The notes: generated by a model not told the origin, from the sequence alone. DNA of 34,721 nucleotides from Micractinium sp. NFX-FRZ (GCA_029339195.1 JAPTJF010000571.1:1-34721), one strand, 5' to 3'; shown: positions 8,751-19,501, numbered from the stretch's first letter. Made by a program: numbers and translations.

Positions 8751-10172
8751 ATGGCAACCCCTCTGGATCTCCGGAATCGGCGGCGCGAGGCCCAGGTGCG
8801 GTCAGCCTGCCGTGCGGCAGTTGTGTTGCTCTCTGAGCTGGGCTGGCGCAGAGCTGGTGCAGACGAATGCAGTTGCACTCCCCCCTCCGGTGGAGGGATC
8901 TGAGGCAGAGTGGCTACCCTGGCTTATGGCTGCCGCCCCTCCCTCCCTGCTGCCTGCAGCGCGCGGTGCGGCTGTCGGTCAACGCTGTGAATGCAGCGCT
9001 GGATGTCTGGAAGGTAGGCGGGCGCCCTCCCAACGATGGCGACGTACTGGAGGCCTGGTGTCAGCCGCCATCGGTGCATTCCTCTTCCCAGACCCTCACC
9101 TCTGGACATGCTTGCCAGTTGTCGTCATCCCCCTCCCCCCCCCCCGCCTGTCCCTGCCTTGAAGGCTGCCGTGGGCGACGGCAAGCGTGCCGCCACTGCG
9201 CTGACCAACGCAACGCTGACTCAGCTGCACCTGCCAGCCCTGCCGCTGGGCCCCCTGGCCAGCATACCAGGGCTGCGCCCCGCTGCCGAGGTCAAGCTCC
9301 GAGCTCGGCAAGATGCAGCGCTCGCTGAGCTGGCGGGCTGCTTAGAGCGTCTGCAGGGTGCAGTGGCTGGGCTGGCCGATGCGGCCGACAGCCTGGCACA
9401 ACTGTTGGAGCGAGAGGCAGAGGAGCCGCTGCTGGGGGAGGGCGCAGTGTTTGCGACGCTGCCGCTGCGCCTGCTGGGCGCCATGCTGGCAGAGGTGCAC
9501 GGTCAGCACAGCGCTGAGCTGGCGGTGAAGTCGGGTGTGCTGGCGGGCTTTCAACACATAGTGGGTGAGTGGGGTTGGGTGGGTTGAGTGGACGTGGCTG
9601 AGTGGGTGGTGGGGTTGGGAAGGACTACGGCGTGGCCTGCAGTTTGTGTCATGCCACGCGCTGCTGACAGAGCAGAGCAGGCACAGCACTCCTGGATGAG
9701 GCACGGGAAGCTGTGTGCTTCTCCAGCGACCCTCCCTTGGCTGACGCCTCAACTGCTGCGCAGGTGACTTGCGGGCCGCCGACCAACCACAGCCCGGCAA
9801 TGGCGGCGGCGGCGGCACGGGGCGGGTAGCGGCGGCGCAGGAGGAGCGGCTTCGGCGGGCGATGCAGGTGTGCAAAGAAGGAAGGGTGTGGAGGCCAGTT
9901 GATTGGTTGAGTGTTAGTTGGCTGCGGCTGCATTAATTGTGCAGTGCCAAGAGTCACCGTGTGAGAGCAGCAGTGTGTGAAGGGGAGGAGGACAGGAAGA
10001 GAGGAGGAGGACAAAGAGCCAGTGCTTGGGATTTCGTCATTCACGCGGTAATCATGTCTGCTGCGTGCCTGGGCAGGTGCACGTGACCGCCTGGATGCTG
10101 TCGCCAGAGGTGGACGAGCGACGTGTGGATGGCCACCTGGCGGCCATCACAGAAGAGATGCGCGGCTTCTAA
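8751..10172 (+). CDS. CINP-like protein (cyclin-dependent kinase 2-interacting protein family)
   Basis: Five exons fit in phase: 8751-8795, 8960-9013, 9165-9564, 9764-9867 and 10077-10172, giving 232 residues against about 212 in human CINP. The assignment rests on the order of three family blocks. The first is a central helix (LERLQGAVAGLADAADSL). The second is a block in which pocket-type residues lead into LLGAMLAEVHGQHSAEL. The third is the C-terminal block AWMLSPEVDERRVDGHLAAI, which matches the family's end. Animal CINP acts in replication and checkpoint control and in the 55LCC AAA-ATPase complex that matures 60S ribosomes. Which role applies in algae is not known. The first exon (MATPLDLRNRRREAQ) is inferred from its clean donor and phase; the 164-bp first intron could hide another small exon carrying the N-terminal Trp motif. 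Confidence 0.6.
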
Positions 10173-10246
10173 CCTCTCTGTGTCGCGTTTCTGGCACACC
10201 GCATGCGCCCTGTGCACCTGCAACGCCTGCTGGTGCCCACGCTCTT

Positions 10247-10251
10247 TGTAA
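10247..10251 (+). terminator. TGTAA poly(A) signal for the CINP-like gene
   Basis: TGTAA lies 75 bases after the TAA stop at 10170-10172, on the coding strand. Confidence 0.5.
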
Positions 10252-10534
10252 TGCCAGCCGGGGCTGAAGCAGCAGAACATTGAACGAGCAGCGCAGGCTA
10301 GGGGATGGATGTAGGTGGGTGCATGGCATGCCCACCTGTCCGCTGCACGTCTGGCTGCCTCCCTGCCTGCTCCCATGCAAAATGTGTGCGACTTGTTTTG
10401 CCTGGAGCAGCACCGCGCCTCTCAGGAGCACCACCTCAGCAGGCCCCCCGGCATCGCCTGACTGGCGCTAATACAATGCTGTGCAGCACCACTGCAGCAG
10501 CATGCCTTCTCACACTGGCATGTCCTCCTCTGCC

Positions 10535-10539
10535 TTACA
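10535..10539 (-). terminator. TGTAA poly(A) signal for the RsfS gene
   Basis: TGTAA on the minus strand lies about 300 bases after the stop at 10839-10841. The long 3' UTR is plausible for this kind of genome but is not proven. Confidence 0.4.
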
Positions 10540-10838
10540 GAATGCTGGGCGGTCAGCTCGCCTCTGGGGCAGGCGGGTGCAACAAGGCAGGGCACACGAG
10601 CGTGCAAACACAGGCAGCGCTCTCGCGCCGCCGCAACTGACACCTGCAATGAGCTCGTGGCTTCATATCACACACCCTGCCCGTCCCTGTCACTCGATGC
10701 CTGTCGCATGGTCAGCATGTGCACATGCTGCGCATGCCAGCTCATGCTGCGCGTGCTAGGCCTCCAGCTGTCCAGCACCTGCACGGGTGCCTGCCGCCAC
10801 GGGTGCTGTGCATGGTATGCCCCGTGCTGTGCCTCACG

Positions 10839-13441
10839 CTATGCCTCCAGCGTGTCCAGCGTGTGCACCGTCGCCTTGGGCGCCACCCGCGTGATGTTGC
10901 TGCCGTCGGGCAGCCCCCACAGCTCCTCCAGGTCATACTCCTGGCGGTACCTGCAGTACCATGGGGGAGTACCATTGGGGAAGAGCAGTACATGGGGGAA
11001 GAGAACCAAGCCGACAGAGGGATTCGGTATCTGTGTTTGGGCGGGGTTGCAGCGGCCAGCTCAGTGTGTCCGAGCGTGCATGTACAGCCTACAGGCAGCG
11101 TTGTTCACCCCCTCCCTGCACTTAGAGCATGGCGCTATGCCTGCGTCACCCACCCGTCCAGGAACACGTGGGTCACCACGCTGCCTGCGTCCACCACCAT
11201 CCACTCGGAGTCGTCCTGGGCAGGGGGTGGAGGTGGAGGGGAGAGGGGGGTTGTGCGAGGCAAGTGGCGCTCCAAGAGGGCACGGCAGGCACCTTGCCAG
11301 GGGCAAAGCTACACCCGGCGCCTGCGCCAGCAGGCACGGCACTTGTACTCTTTGGCTCTGCTACTCTTTCGCTCTTACGCGTGCACGCACCCGTCCGCCC
11401 CGGCCACCCACCCCCTCCATCCCGCCTCACCAGCGCCCCCTCTATGTTAGGCGTGACGCCGGGCGCCACCTCCTTTGCCCGCGCCTTGAGCGCATGCAGC
11501 ACCGCGCTCGCCAGCATGTGCGCCAGCCGCTGGCTGCAGGGGGGGGGAGAACACGGCATGACCGGGCTCAGGGCAGGATGGGGCGACTTGTGCCAGCTTG
11601 GCAGCTGCCAGTTTGGCAGGTGCTGCAACATGTGTCAGCAAGATGGGTTCACCCATAAGCTGCACCAGCTTCCAAGGCGGCACGCCCCAGCCTGCAGCGC
11701 CACTGCTCCGCCAGCTCCGCACCCCACCTGTCGCCTGCCTCTGCCCCACATTCCGACCCTCCCCCCACCCCACCTCCCGCACACACACATCCAGCTTCCC
11801 TGCCCCCAGAAACGCACCTGCGCGCCGTGGCCAGCACCATGTAATCCGTGAAAGGGCAGCGCCCCCGCACATCGATGATGGCAATGTCGTCGGCACGCGC
11901 CTCTGCGGCACGACAAGGTGTGCAAGGTGGAATGCTGGGCAGCGGCGGGGCGGCTTCCGGAGAGCAACCCACTGCCCACAGTGCGACATGGCCCATGTTC
12001 CCCTCCGACCACACAACCCCTCTCTCAAAATCTGCTGTACATTTTGGTGATAAAACCCACACCCCGCACACCCACCCCGCACCCCTCACCTGCCAGTATG
12101 TCTGCCACCTCGTGTGGGCTGAACACCGCCGCATACTCCGACTGCTGCACCATGTCGCGGTGCGCCTGCCGCAGCGAGGCCTCAGGCAGGCCGTAGGAGC
12201 CGCCGCGTGAGGCCGCCGCCGCCAGGCGTTGCGCCACCACCGCCTGCGCTGCCAGCTGCCGCCGGCTCACCACGCTGCGGGAGCAGAGCAGCGGTAGCAC
12301 AGAGGAGGGTGGGCGTGTGGCAGTGGGGCATCCAGTGAGTGCAGCGCTTCAAGTACAATGCTCTGGGCGCTGCGCCCCTGCCCTGGTCCAATGGATTGCT
12401 GGCTGCAGGTCTGACCAGCAGACCTAGTGGACACCCCCACGCATCAAGTCCACGCATCCAAGCACAGAAGCGTGCAAGCCAGGAGGCAGACCCTGCATCC
12501 CCTGCCCACCCTCATGCTCACCCCTCTGCGCTGCCGCCGTCCTCCCGCTGCCGCTGCTGCGCCGCCTGCACCGCCGTACGCTGCCGCTCCGCCTGCCGCC
12601 GCTCCCGCTCCTCCGCCCCCGCCAGCTCCATCAGCCGCTGCACCAGCACCTCTTTCGTGCCCCGGTTTTCTTCTCCCAGCTGGTCCAGCAGCCCCCTCAG
12701 GGCATCCACCCGCAGCCGCCCCAGCCCCGTCTTGCTGAGCCGCTGCGCACGCTTTGCATCGGGCTGGGCCGCCTCCACAGCCGCCATGATCACCTCGATC
12801 GCGCTGGCGCTCCTGCAGGGGAGGGATGGGGGAGAAGACACGGGGTCGTGACAGATTAAGATGGCACTGGGAGAGCCATGACGGTGTCTCAAGCTGACGC
12901 TCTTGCAGGGGTGCAAGAGTATGTTTATTGAGACAAGGGTGAGCAAGTAGTGGCATGCAATGGGTTGTCCAGCAAGCGGTGGAGCTCACATGGGGCTGGC
13001 AGGCGGCTGTGCCAAAATTCAGCTCATCAGGCAGCACTGTGTCGGCTCAACACGCGCCGCCCCCCGCATGCCCCCGCTTGCTCACTTTTGCAGGCTCTGT
13101 GACTGCAGGATGGCATCCCGCAGGTCTGGGTTGATGCTGCCCAGGGTGCGCAGGTCGGGCAGGCGCAGCTCTGGCGCTGGCTCATCGTCCTCTGCTAGGC
13201 CGGCGGGGAAGCCGGCGCCCGAGACGCGGCCGGCGGCGGTGGCGGGCCGCCCCTGCTGCCTGGCCGTGCCATAATGCCGCGCCTCTACTGGTATTTGGAG
13301 ATGCTGCTGCGATTGCTGCTGCCAGAAGAGCTGCTGCAGGCTGCCAAGCAGCCCGCCTGCGGCGGTGGGCCCCGCCTCGGCGGCCAGAAGCTGGCGGCGC
13401 AGGCTCAGGAGCTGTATGCGCAACATGCTGCCAGCATACAA
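10839..13441 (-). CDS. Mitochondrial ribosome-silencing factor (RsfS/Iojap) with SAP-like domain
   Basis: RsfS proteins bind uL14 on the large ribosomal subunit and block joining with the small subunit. In mitochondria the homologue (MALSU1) assists assembly. Seven exons join in phase: 13086-13441, 12522-12812, 12090-12274, 11818-11902, 11431-11533, 11154-11215 and 10839-10950, giving 397 residues. The start MYAGSMLRIQLLSLRRQLL, followed by RHYGTA, looks like a mitochondrial presequence. The region LGRLRVDALRGLLDQLGE with GTKEVLVQRLMEL fits the SAP helix-extended-loop-helix pattern. The Iojap domain follows: ADDIAIIDVRGRCPFTDYMV, LAHMLASAVLHALK, SEWMVVDAGSVVTHVFLDG and YRQEYDLEELWG. Most RsfS proteins are 100-250 residues long, so this one is extended by the N-terminal half. 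The start could also be the Met six codons in. Confidence 0.88.
10955..11005. repeat. Short tandem repeats beside an RsfS acceptor
   Basis: AGTACCATGGGGG, AGTACCATTGGGGA and AGTACATGGGGGA follow one another directly beyond the acceptor of the last exon, which starts at 10950. They are small, decayed copies of the sequence next to the splice site. Confidence 0.5.
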
Positions 13442-13833
13442 TTACAGAATGCAAGAAGAACACTGCTTTTGGGTCGGCCATGAGCTGGCACCGATGGCAA
13501 GGCGCTTGATGTTCCAAGGGCTCTGAGCACTTCCTTGTCCGCAGAACACCCCCGCCGAAATAGTGCACCTCGATAGAACCATCGGCAGGCAAGCCAAGGC
13601 TGGTCTCTGCTCAATTTGGATACCGGCAAGTTTGTTTTTAGCTCGGCGCTTCCTCTGTGCGTGTTGATCGTGCAGGTGGTGGTGTAACCTTCACTCCGGA
13701 TTGCAGCGCCCCGCATCCCCGCAGGTTGCGCCCTCACCGCTGCCGCTCGCCGCTCGCCGCCCTGCTGCAGGCGCCTGGCACCACTCCGGCTCATCATCCA
13801 TTCATTCGCAGCAGGGAGCAGGCCACCACACCC
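13442..13833. promoter_or_regulatory. Divergent promoter region, RsfS / BORCS5
   Basis: These 392 bp separate the start codons of two oppositely directed genes and should carry both promoters and 5' UTRs. No recognisable TATA element or other motif could be assigned with confidence. Confidence 0.5.
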
Positions 13834-15166
13834 ATGGGCGCAACCTTGAGCTCGTCGGCTGGCGAGGAGGGCATCACGGTTGTGTCCCATGGCCGCCCAG
13901 CGGCGCCGGACGACGGGGCGTCCCTGCTGCGCCAGCTGGCCGACCTCAAGCACGTGCGCTGCCGCTGGCCGCCCAGGCCAGCCAAGGCGGGAGCACCTGC
14001 CCTTGCTTGCGCATCGCATGCTTGTCATGAATGCTGATGTACACCCAAGTGCTTTCTCGTTCGGAGGTCCAGGCCTGCCTCTGCCTGAGCAGCCCCGCCG
14101 CTTTAGCCACCTCCGCCTGGCTCGCCTCGAACCGGTTGCCATCCTCCGCTGTATTACTCACCCCCGCCCACCTCGCAGTCGCTGCCCCTCATCCCAGATC
14201 CAGTCACCCAAGAGTTTGCCAGTGCATGGTCCAGAGCCCTGCAGCGCACAGCATCCGCCAGCAGCAGCAGCAGCAGCAGCAGCGGTGAGGGGGGGCCCTG
14301 TGCCCTGCCCTGCCCTGCCCTGCCCGCAGACCCATTGCCCACACAGCCCTGGGCAGCGGCCTGCTTGTCGCACCCCTGCTGCTCTGCCGTGTGTGTTCCA
14401 GAGGGATCACACATACCCATCTTTCGCCCATCCCCCGCAGCCCCGCTGCCCACGGCCCTGGACAGCGACTTGCTGGAGCAGGTGGCCGCCGACTACCAGC
14501 GCTTCTCACGCTGGCACTGCCGGCGCATCGTGGAGAAGCAGGTGGGTGGGTGGGGGAGGAGGCCGGGGGGGGATGGTGGGGGTCGTGACTGGGAGAGGAG
14601 TGGCGGGGTCCATGGGGGGTGGGGGTGGGGGTGGCTGGATGGATAGGTGCACCTGCCTGCTGTGGACGCGGTCTGCTGCAGCGAGGTAGGGACACCAGAT
14701 GATGACGGCGTTCTCCAGCCAGGGGGGCCTGCATGGTCCAAGTCCTCGGTAGCCCGAGCACTCCCCCTCAGGTTTCACCTCTCAAGTCCGCCCCCTCTTC
14801 ACCTGCCCCCTTGCCCATGCTGCCCCACACCCACCCGAACTCGACCAGGAGCGCCTGAACGCCACCATCCCTCTTGTGGAGAAGCAGGCGGTGCGCCTGC
14901 AGCACCGGCTGTCCGACGCGGCCCGTGCAGCAGCGGCAGAGCAAGCGGCGCTGCGGGCGGCGGCCGAGGTGCAGAGGGAGGCGGCGGCGGTGGCGGGCAG
15001 GCTGGCTGCGCTGCAGCAGTCACTAACAGAGCTTGAAGGGGACCTTGCACTTGCACAACCGCAGCAAAGCGGTAGGCAGGGAGCAGGGGACAGTGAGGGC
15101 GGCGCTGGCGCCCACAGCGCGGGCAGCAGCAGTGGTGGTGACAGCGGCAGCATGGGCAGCAGCTGA
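13834..15166 (+). CDS. BORCS5-like protein, putative N-myristoylated BORC subunit
   Basis: Four exons fit in phase: 13834-13953, 14179-14284, 14441-14541 and 14849-15166, giving 214 residues against about 196 in human BORCS5. The N-terminus MGATLSSS has Gly2 and Ser6, the pattern used by N-myristoyltransferase, and BORCS5 is anchored this way. A GITVVSHG stretch near residue 13 corresponds to the family's conserved hydrophobic strand. LPLIPDPV leads into a poly-Ser linker encoded by AGC repeats. Then LDSDLLEQVAADYQRF opens a long Ala/Glu/Arg helical region of coiled-coil character. BORC recruits Arl8 to lysosomes in animals; a vacuolar role here is inference. The C-terminal 40 residues are Gly/Ser-rich and poorly conserved. 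The call rests on block order and the N-terminal motif, so it remains provisional. Confidence 0.6.
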
Positions 15167-15290
15167 GGGGCGGGAGGTACCTCACCGCCCAGGGCATGGA
15201 TGGCCATGTGCGGTTTCTCTATCGGCTCCTCCTGCCATGCCTGTTCTGAGCTTTGCCACCATGCATGCTATAGCCAAGATACAATGGTTG

Positions 15291-15295
15291 TGTAA
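15291..15295 (+). terminator. TGTAA poly(A) signal for the BORCS5-like gene
   Basis: TGTAA lies 125 bases after the stop at 15164-15166, on the coding strand. Confidence 0.5.
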
Positions 15296-16309
15296 GGTCG
15301 AGCACCGACCCTGCCCAGTCACCCTTGGATGATCCGACTGTGCACCTTCCTAAAGTTCTTTGCATAAGTTTCTCCCATTGGTCATGTTGTGTGCCCCATC
15401 TTCGCCCCACATCTCAACTTCCGAGGGCGGGCAGCGAGCACAGGCCCGGGCGCAGGTAGGGTTGGTGCTCGCCCAGCTGCCGGGCTGGGCTGCTCAGGGC
15501 TGCAGGACGTTGGATGCTTTGGAGGTTTACCGCCAAGCCTGTCAACCGCGTGTTTGTGGGGCGGGGGAGGCCTGGGAGTAGGGTGAGCGGTGACCGGTGG
15601 CGGGCGCAGCGGCGGCGGGCGCGGCGCTGGAACCTCAAGACGTGCCCCTCCAGCATCACTCACAGTGTCCGAGAACCTTTGACCAGTGTCCTTTGAGAAC
15701 CTTGGATTACATGTGGAATGCGAACGTGTGGTGCAACTTGTGTTGGAGCAGGCTTGGGGAGTGCGGGTGAGTGCGGCGGTTGCTGGTGGTGCTGCCAGGT
15801 TTGTGTGCTTTCCACCTACCTCCACCCACCTACTTCCCTTCCCGTCCACCCCACTGCGCCGTAGACGGCAACCACCTGCTTCCATCTCCGCCCCTAATTG
15901 TTCATCCACAGTGGTACGGCAAGCCTACTCACACGTAAGCCCCGAGGGTGGGACAGGGCCTTCTCCTGCACGCCTGTGCCTCGTCACCTCCTCTCCCGCT
16001 GGTGTGTGGGCGCATTTTGGGGGGGGAGGGGGGGATAATGGGCTTACCTAGCAGGGAGTCACTGCAGGCTCACATTCGTTGAGTCACAGCTGCAGGCTCA
16101 CACTCATCCTCGGGCGTCGGCTAGTCGTCGTCCTGAGCTCTAGGCGCAGGTGCTGCACCCAGGCCTGAGCACTGGGCCTAAGGACTGGCTGCAGCACCTG
16201 CACTCATTGCTCAGGCCGATGGCAGGGTCGTGGCCGAGGAGGAGTGTGAGCCTGCAGTTTGACGCTGAGGAAAGGAAAGGAAGACTCCTCAGGCGGCTCA
16301 GGGTGAGGG
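15296..16309. other. Gene-poor region with exon-like fragments
   Basis: No complete gene could be built here. Plus-strand pieces look coding and end at good donors: 15689-15768 (frame through ENLGLHVECERVVQLVLEQ, then GTGAGT); 15912-15934, flanked by CAG and GTAAGC (WYGKPTH); and 16150-16302 (51 codons, flanked by CAG and GTGAGG, with SLQFDAEERKGRLLRRLR). The first two agree in phase but the third does not join them. I do not recognise the protein. This may be a decayed gene, or a real one whose other exons I missed. Confidence 0.3.
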
Positions 16310-17350
16310 TGAGGATTGAGTGGGGGAGACCCGCCAGCCCCCGCCGCACAAGCTGCCGCCGGCCCGCCGGCCCAGCCGCCGATGCGTTGCACGGGCGGTG
16401 TAGGTTTTGTTTCTGTCGAGCATGAACAGGTCAGCAGGATGGCGGGCATTGTTGTGCAGTGTTCGTCTTCACATACTCCTTGCAACGGACGAGGGACATG
16501 GCGCCCCATTGCGAGTCGGTGATGTGTTGGGGCACATTTTGGGGGTCCATGACTCTGGCCTCAAGAATGTGCCCCAACAGATCATGGCTCCCCACGGGTG
16601 CTTCATCCCCTTGCCTGCTGCAAGGACTGCGTTGCAACAACCCTGCACATCATTCATCATCAGCCCGCCATCCCACCGACCCTGCTTCACACTGCACAGA
16701 AGGAGGCACCGATGCATTGTTGCCCAGGTCACCGTGGCACGCCTGCACGGTGGCACGCCTGCAGCTGGCACAGTCTGGCGGCTCCTCTTGGTGGCGTGTC
16801 TAGATCAAGCGAGAGGCAGCAGTGCGCCATGCATGCTTGCTGTCGCCTCTGCTGTGTAGGCCAAGGTGCACTCGGCCATGCTACTGCGTGGTTACTTGCC
16901 TGTGGCATCCAGGGCGACAGTGGGTGCCAGAGGCGGGCGCCCACTGGCTTGGCATGGCGTGAGCGTCGTGGCCTATGCCGCCGGTGGTGATAGCAAACAC
17001 TTGGCAAGGCATGGTATTCTCCAGCCATGAGCGAACACCCGGTCCATTGCTGGGCCGAGTGCTGCAAAGCACGGGAATCCTGTACATGCTCCCTGTGACC
17101 ATGATTGGCCACAAATGGCTCATGGCCCATGCTGTGGGGCCGGGGCGCCCAGTTCTGGCGCCCGGCCACCAGCCAATGCGCGCCTTCCCGCTGCTGCCGC
17201 TGGCGCCCTGTGTGATGGCTGCCGGCGGCTCCGCATCGACGCGCCAGCGGGCGCAGACTGCTCAGCGGGCCGGCAAGTGCGATGTGCACCACCAGCATCT
17301 TTCAAATTTGGTGGGGACGGCGCAGTCAGGAGTGCACCTCCCCCCGCCCA
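16310..17350. repeat. Tandem ~1-kb repeat, unit A
   Basis: This stretch aligns along its length with 17351-18345 in direct orientation. Paired landmarks include GGCGGGC (16441/17534), CAAGGACTGC (16621/17682), GCCATGCTACTG (16875/17920), CCACAAATGGCTCATGG (17109/18138) and CAGCGGGCGCAG (17245/18249). The offset shrinks from 1,093 to 1,004 bases because of indels. Frames do not stay aligned between the units, which argues against selection on a protein. Confidence 0.75.
16525..16579. other. Hairpin inside repeat unit A
   Basis: TGTTGGGGCACATT at 16525-16538 is perfectly complementary to AATGTGCCCCAACA at 16566-16579, with a 27-base loop. The corresponding place in unit B has its own hairpin. 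Confidence 0.7.
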
Positions 17351-18345
17351 CCTTGAATGGGTGGGGAACCCCAGCTGCCCGCCGCTCATGATCAAGCTGT
17401 CGCCCGCCCGCCGGCCTTGCTGCCGGCCGCCAATGTTTGCGCGCGTGGTGTGCACCCAGCCTGATCGGCACCTTCCCTGCACCAGTCTGTCAACTTCTCT
17501 TTGCTTGCCCCCTGATTCGCAGATAGGTAGGACGGCGGGCGTTCTTGCGCAGTGTTGTTGCATGGAAGTCCTTGCAGCAGATGATGGGCACAGCAGCCAG
17601 TTGGGAGTCCATGATTTGCAGGGCACATCATGGTGTAGAGCACATGGGCTCCCAACGGGGTGCCAAGTCCCTCCTCTGCTGCAAGGACTGCCTTGCAACG
17701 ACCCTGCACACCCGCCATCCTAGCTACCTGCTGCTACACCGCTGCACACCAGGAGGCACTGTTGCGCTATTGTCGTGGTGGCACGCCCGCTGTTGCAGGC
17801 CGAGCCATCCGGAAGATCTGACAGCCTGCCGGTGGCCACCCTCCCTTCGGTGGCGTGCCATGATCAAGCAGTGCGCCATGCATGCTGTTACCTCCGCTTT
17901 GTAGGTCAACGTGCACACTGCCATGCTACTGGTCGGTTATCTGCCTCTGGCATCCAGCGGCGACACTGGGTGCCAGAGGCGGGCACCGAGCCCAGTGGCA
18001 TGGCGTGAGCCTCATGGCCTGCGCCGCCGCCGGGGCTGACGGCAAGCAAGGCCTGGTTTTATACAGACCCTCGAGCAACACCCGGTCCTGCTGGGCCGGA
18101 TGCTGCAAAGCGTTGATCCTGTTTGCGTTTGCTGTGACCACAAATGGCTCATGGCCCTGCAGTGCTTAGCAGTGCCTACCTCTGGCGCGCAAGCGGCCTG
18201 TGCGCGCCTTCCCGCACTGCCGCTGGCGCCCTCTGCTGGCTGGTGAGCCAGCGGGCGCAGGGCCGCCCAGCGTGCCGGCGAGCGCGGTGTGCGTGAACGC
18301 CAGCCATGCAAAGGGGGCGGGGGCGGCACAGTCAGGACCTGCACC
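17351..18345. repeat. Tandem ~1-kb repeat, unit B
   Basis: This is the second, diverged copy of the unit beginning near 16310, head to tail with it. No terminal inverted repeats, target-site duplications or transposase-like frame were seen, so it is not obviously a mobile element. Confidence 0.75.
17600..17656. other. Hairpin inside repeat unit B
   Basis: GTTGGGAGTCCATG at 17600-17613 pairs with CATGGGCTCCCAAC at 17643-17656, with one G-T wobble. The arm sequences differ from those used in unit A. Confidence 0.65.
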
Positions 18346-19501
18346 TGGCCCTGCACATCTTACTGCCTGTTTTCCTCCTGGCAGCGCCCCTGCACGCTGC
18401 CCTTGCATCATCACCGAGAGGCCGTAGGAGCGCCATGCCGCGGCCGCCGTGCCCCCTGACGAAATCGGACCCCACCCCACATCCCCACTGCAGCCGCTTG
18501 GGTGGCATTGATGTGCTGGCACAAGGACAGCCTGGGTGGGCGGCGCCGTGCATTGCCTGGGCGCTGCGGCTCCCACTACTGGTGACGGCGCGGTGGGCAG
18601 AGTAGTGTTGGTGCCAGTTGCTGCCGCGGCTGCATTGCACATGGCGGCTGGGGCCCCTGAGGGATGCTGCCGGCGCCGCGCCTGGTGGCGGGGTTGGCCA
18701 GCAGGGTGAGAGCGACAGCGGGTGCGCGTCGGCGGACGCTTGGCTGCCTCGCAGCAACGTCATGAAAGCCCCCTGTCTGCCTCTCTCCATGCCCGCTGGT
18801 CTGATGCTCTCTGTGGTTCTGACCTAAGAGACCTGCGCTCCTCTCCTCCACAGCGTGCTCTGCCTGTCCACTGTTGCTGCCACCGAGTGTGGCAAGCTGC
18901 ACCAGAGGCTCGTTCACCTAACGCTGCACATCAGCCCTGCCCAACACGCATCTCACCGCTCCTGTACGCCCCTGTAACCACCTGCTTTGTGTAAGCCTTG
19001 TTTCTTTGTCCAGCTACTGTGTTGCTCTTCTACTTGATTTAGCCTCAAGCTATGCAGACTGTAAGCCAACGAAGCAAGCACACAAGCCGACCCGCACCAG
19101 ACCCTCATGTTCTCGCGCATGCACTGCCGCTGCTGGTAAGCACATGTTATGCGAGCTGCATAGCTGGTTACAGTGCTCTTTTATCAGGGCCACCCATATG
19201 AGGCCAGAGTTGTGTGCAAGCTGAAGAGGAGGGCGGGAAGCAGAGGGGAAGCAGGGGAGAGGAGCAGTGCAAGGGGGCAAGGGGGGAGGGGAAGAGAGCG
19301 GGGCAGGCTGGCTGGTTGGCAGGCAGGCAGGAGAAGGCTCCAGGAGATGACGGCTGGCAGCCGAGCGCGCAGACAGCCAAAGGCACACCCAGCAACGCTG
19401 CTGTAGGCAGGACACCACCCGTGTGTCGCCTGCCGCTGGGGCGCGCCGCAAGCACGCCGGGCCCGGCCCGGCCAGCCAGCCAGCGTTGCGCCTCGCCCGC
19501 C
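18346..19501. other. Gene-poor stretch downstream of gamma-COP
   Basis: This should include the gamma-COP 3' UTR at its right end. Open frames on both strands are short and show no domain. A G/A-rich run on the plus strand occupies about 19220-19340. I see no supported gene. Confidence 0.45.
19168..19172 (-). terminator. TGTAA poly(A) signal for gamma-COP
   Basis: TGTAA on the minus strand lies about 330 bases past the gamma-COP stop at 19502-19504. Confidence 0.4.

Larger units (their letters stand above)
10173..10838. other. Convergent intergenic region, CINP / RsfS
   Basis: The 3' flanks of two converging genes meet in these 666 bp. Each strand has its own TGTAA motif at a suitable distance (10247-10251 plus, 10535-10539 minus), about 280 bp apart, so the transcripts need not overlap. 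I see no further gene. Confidence 0.5.

Noticed and set aside
16310..18345. Tandem repeat as a tandemly duplicated protein gene
   Set aside because: Open frames such as the one through HSAMLLRGYLPVAS start alike in both units but single-base indels put them out of register soon after, so current coding is unlikely.
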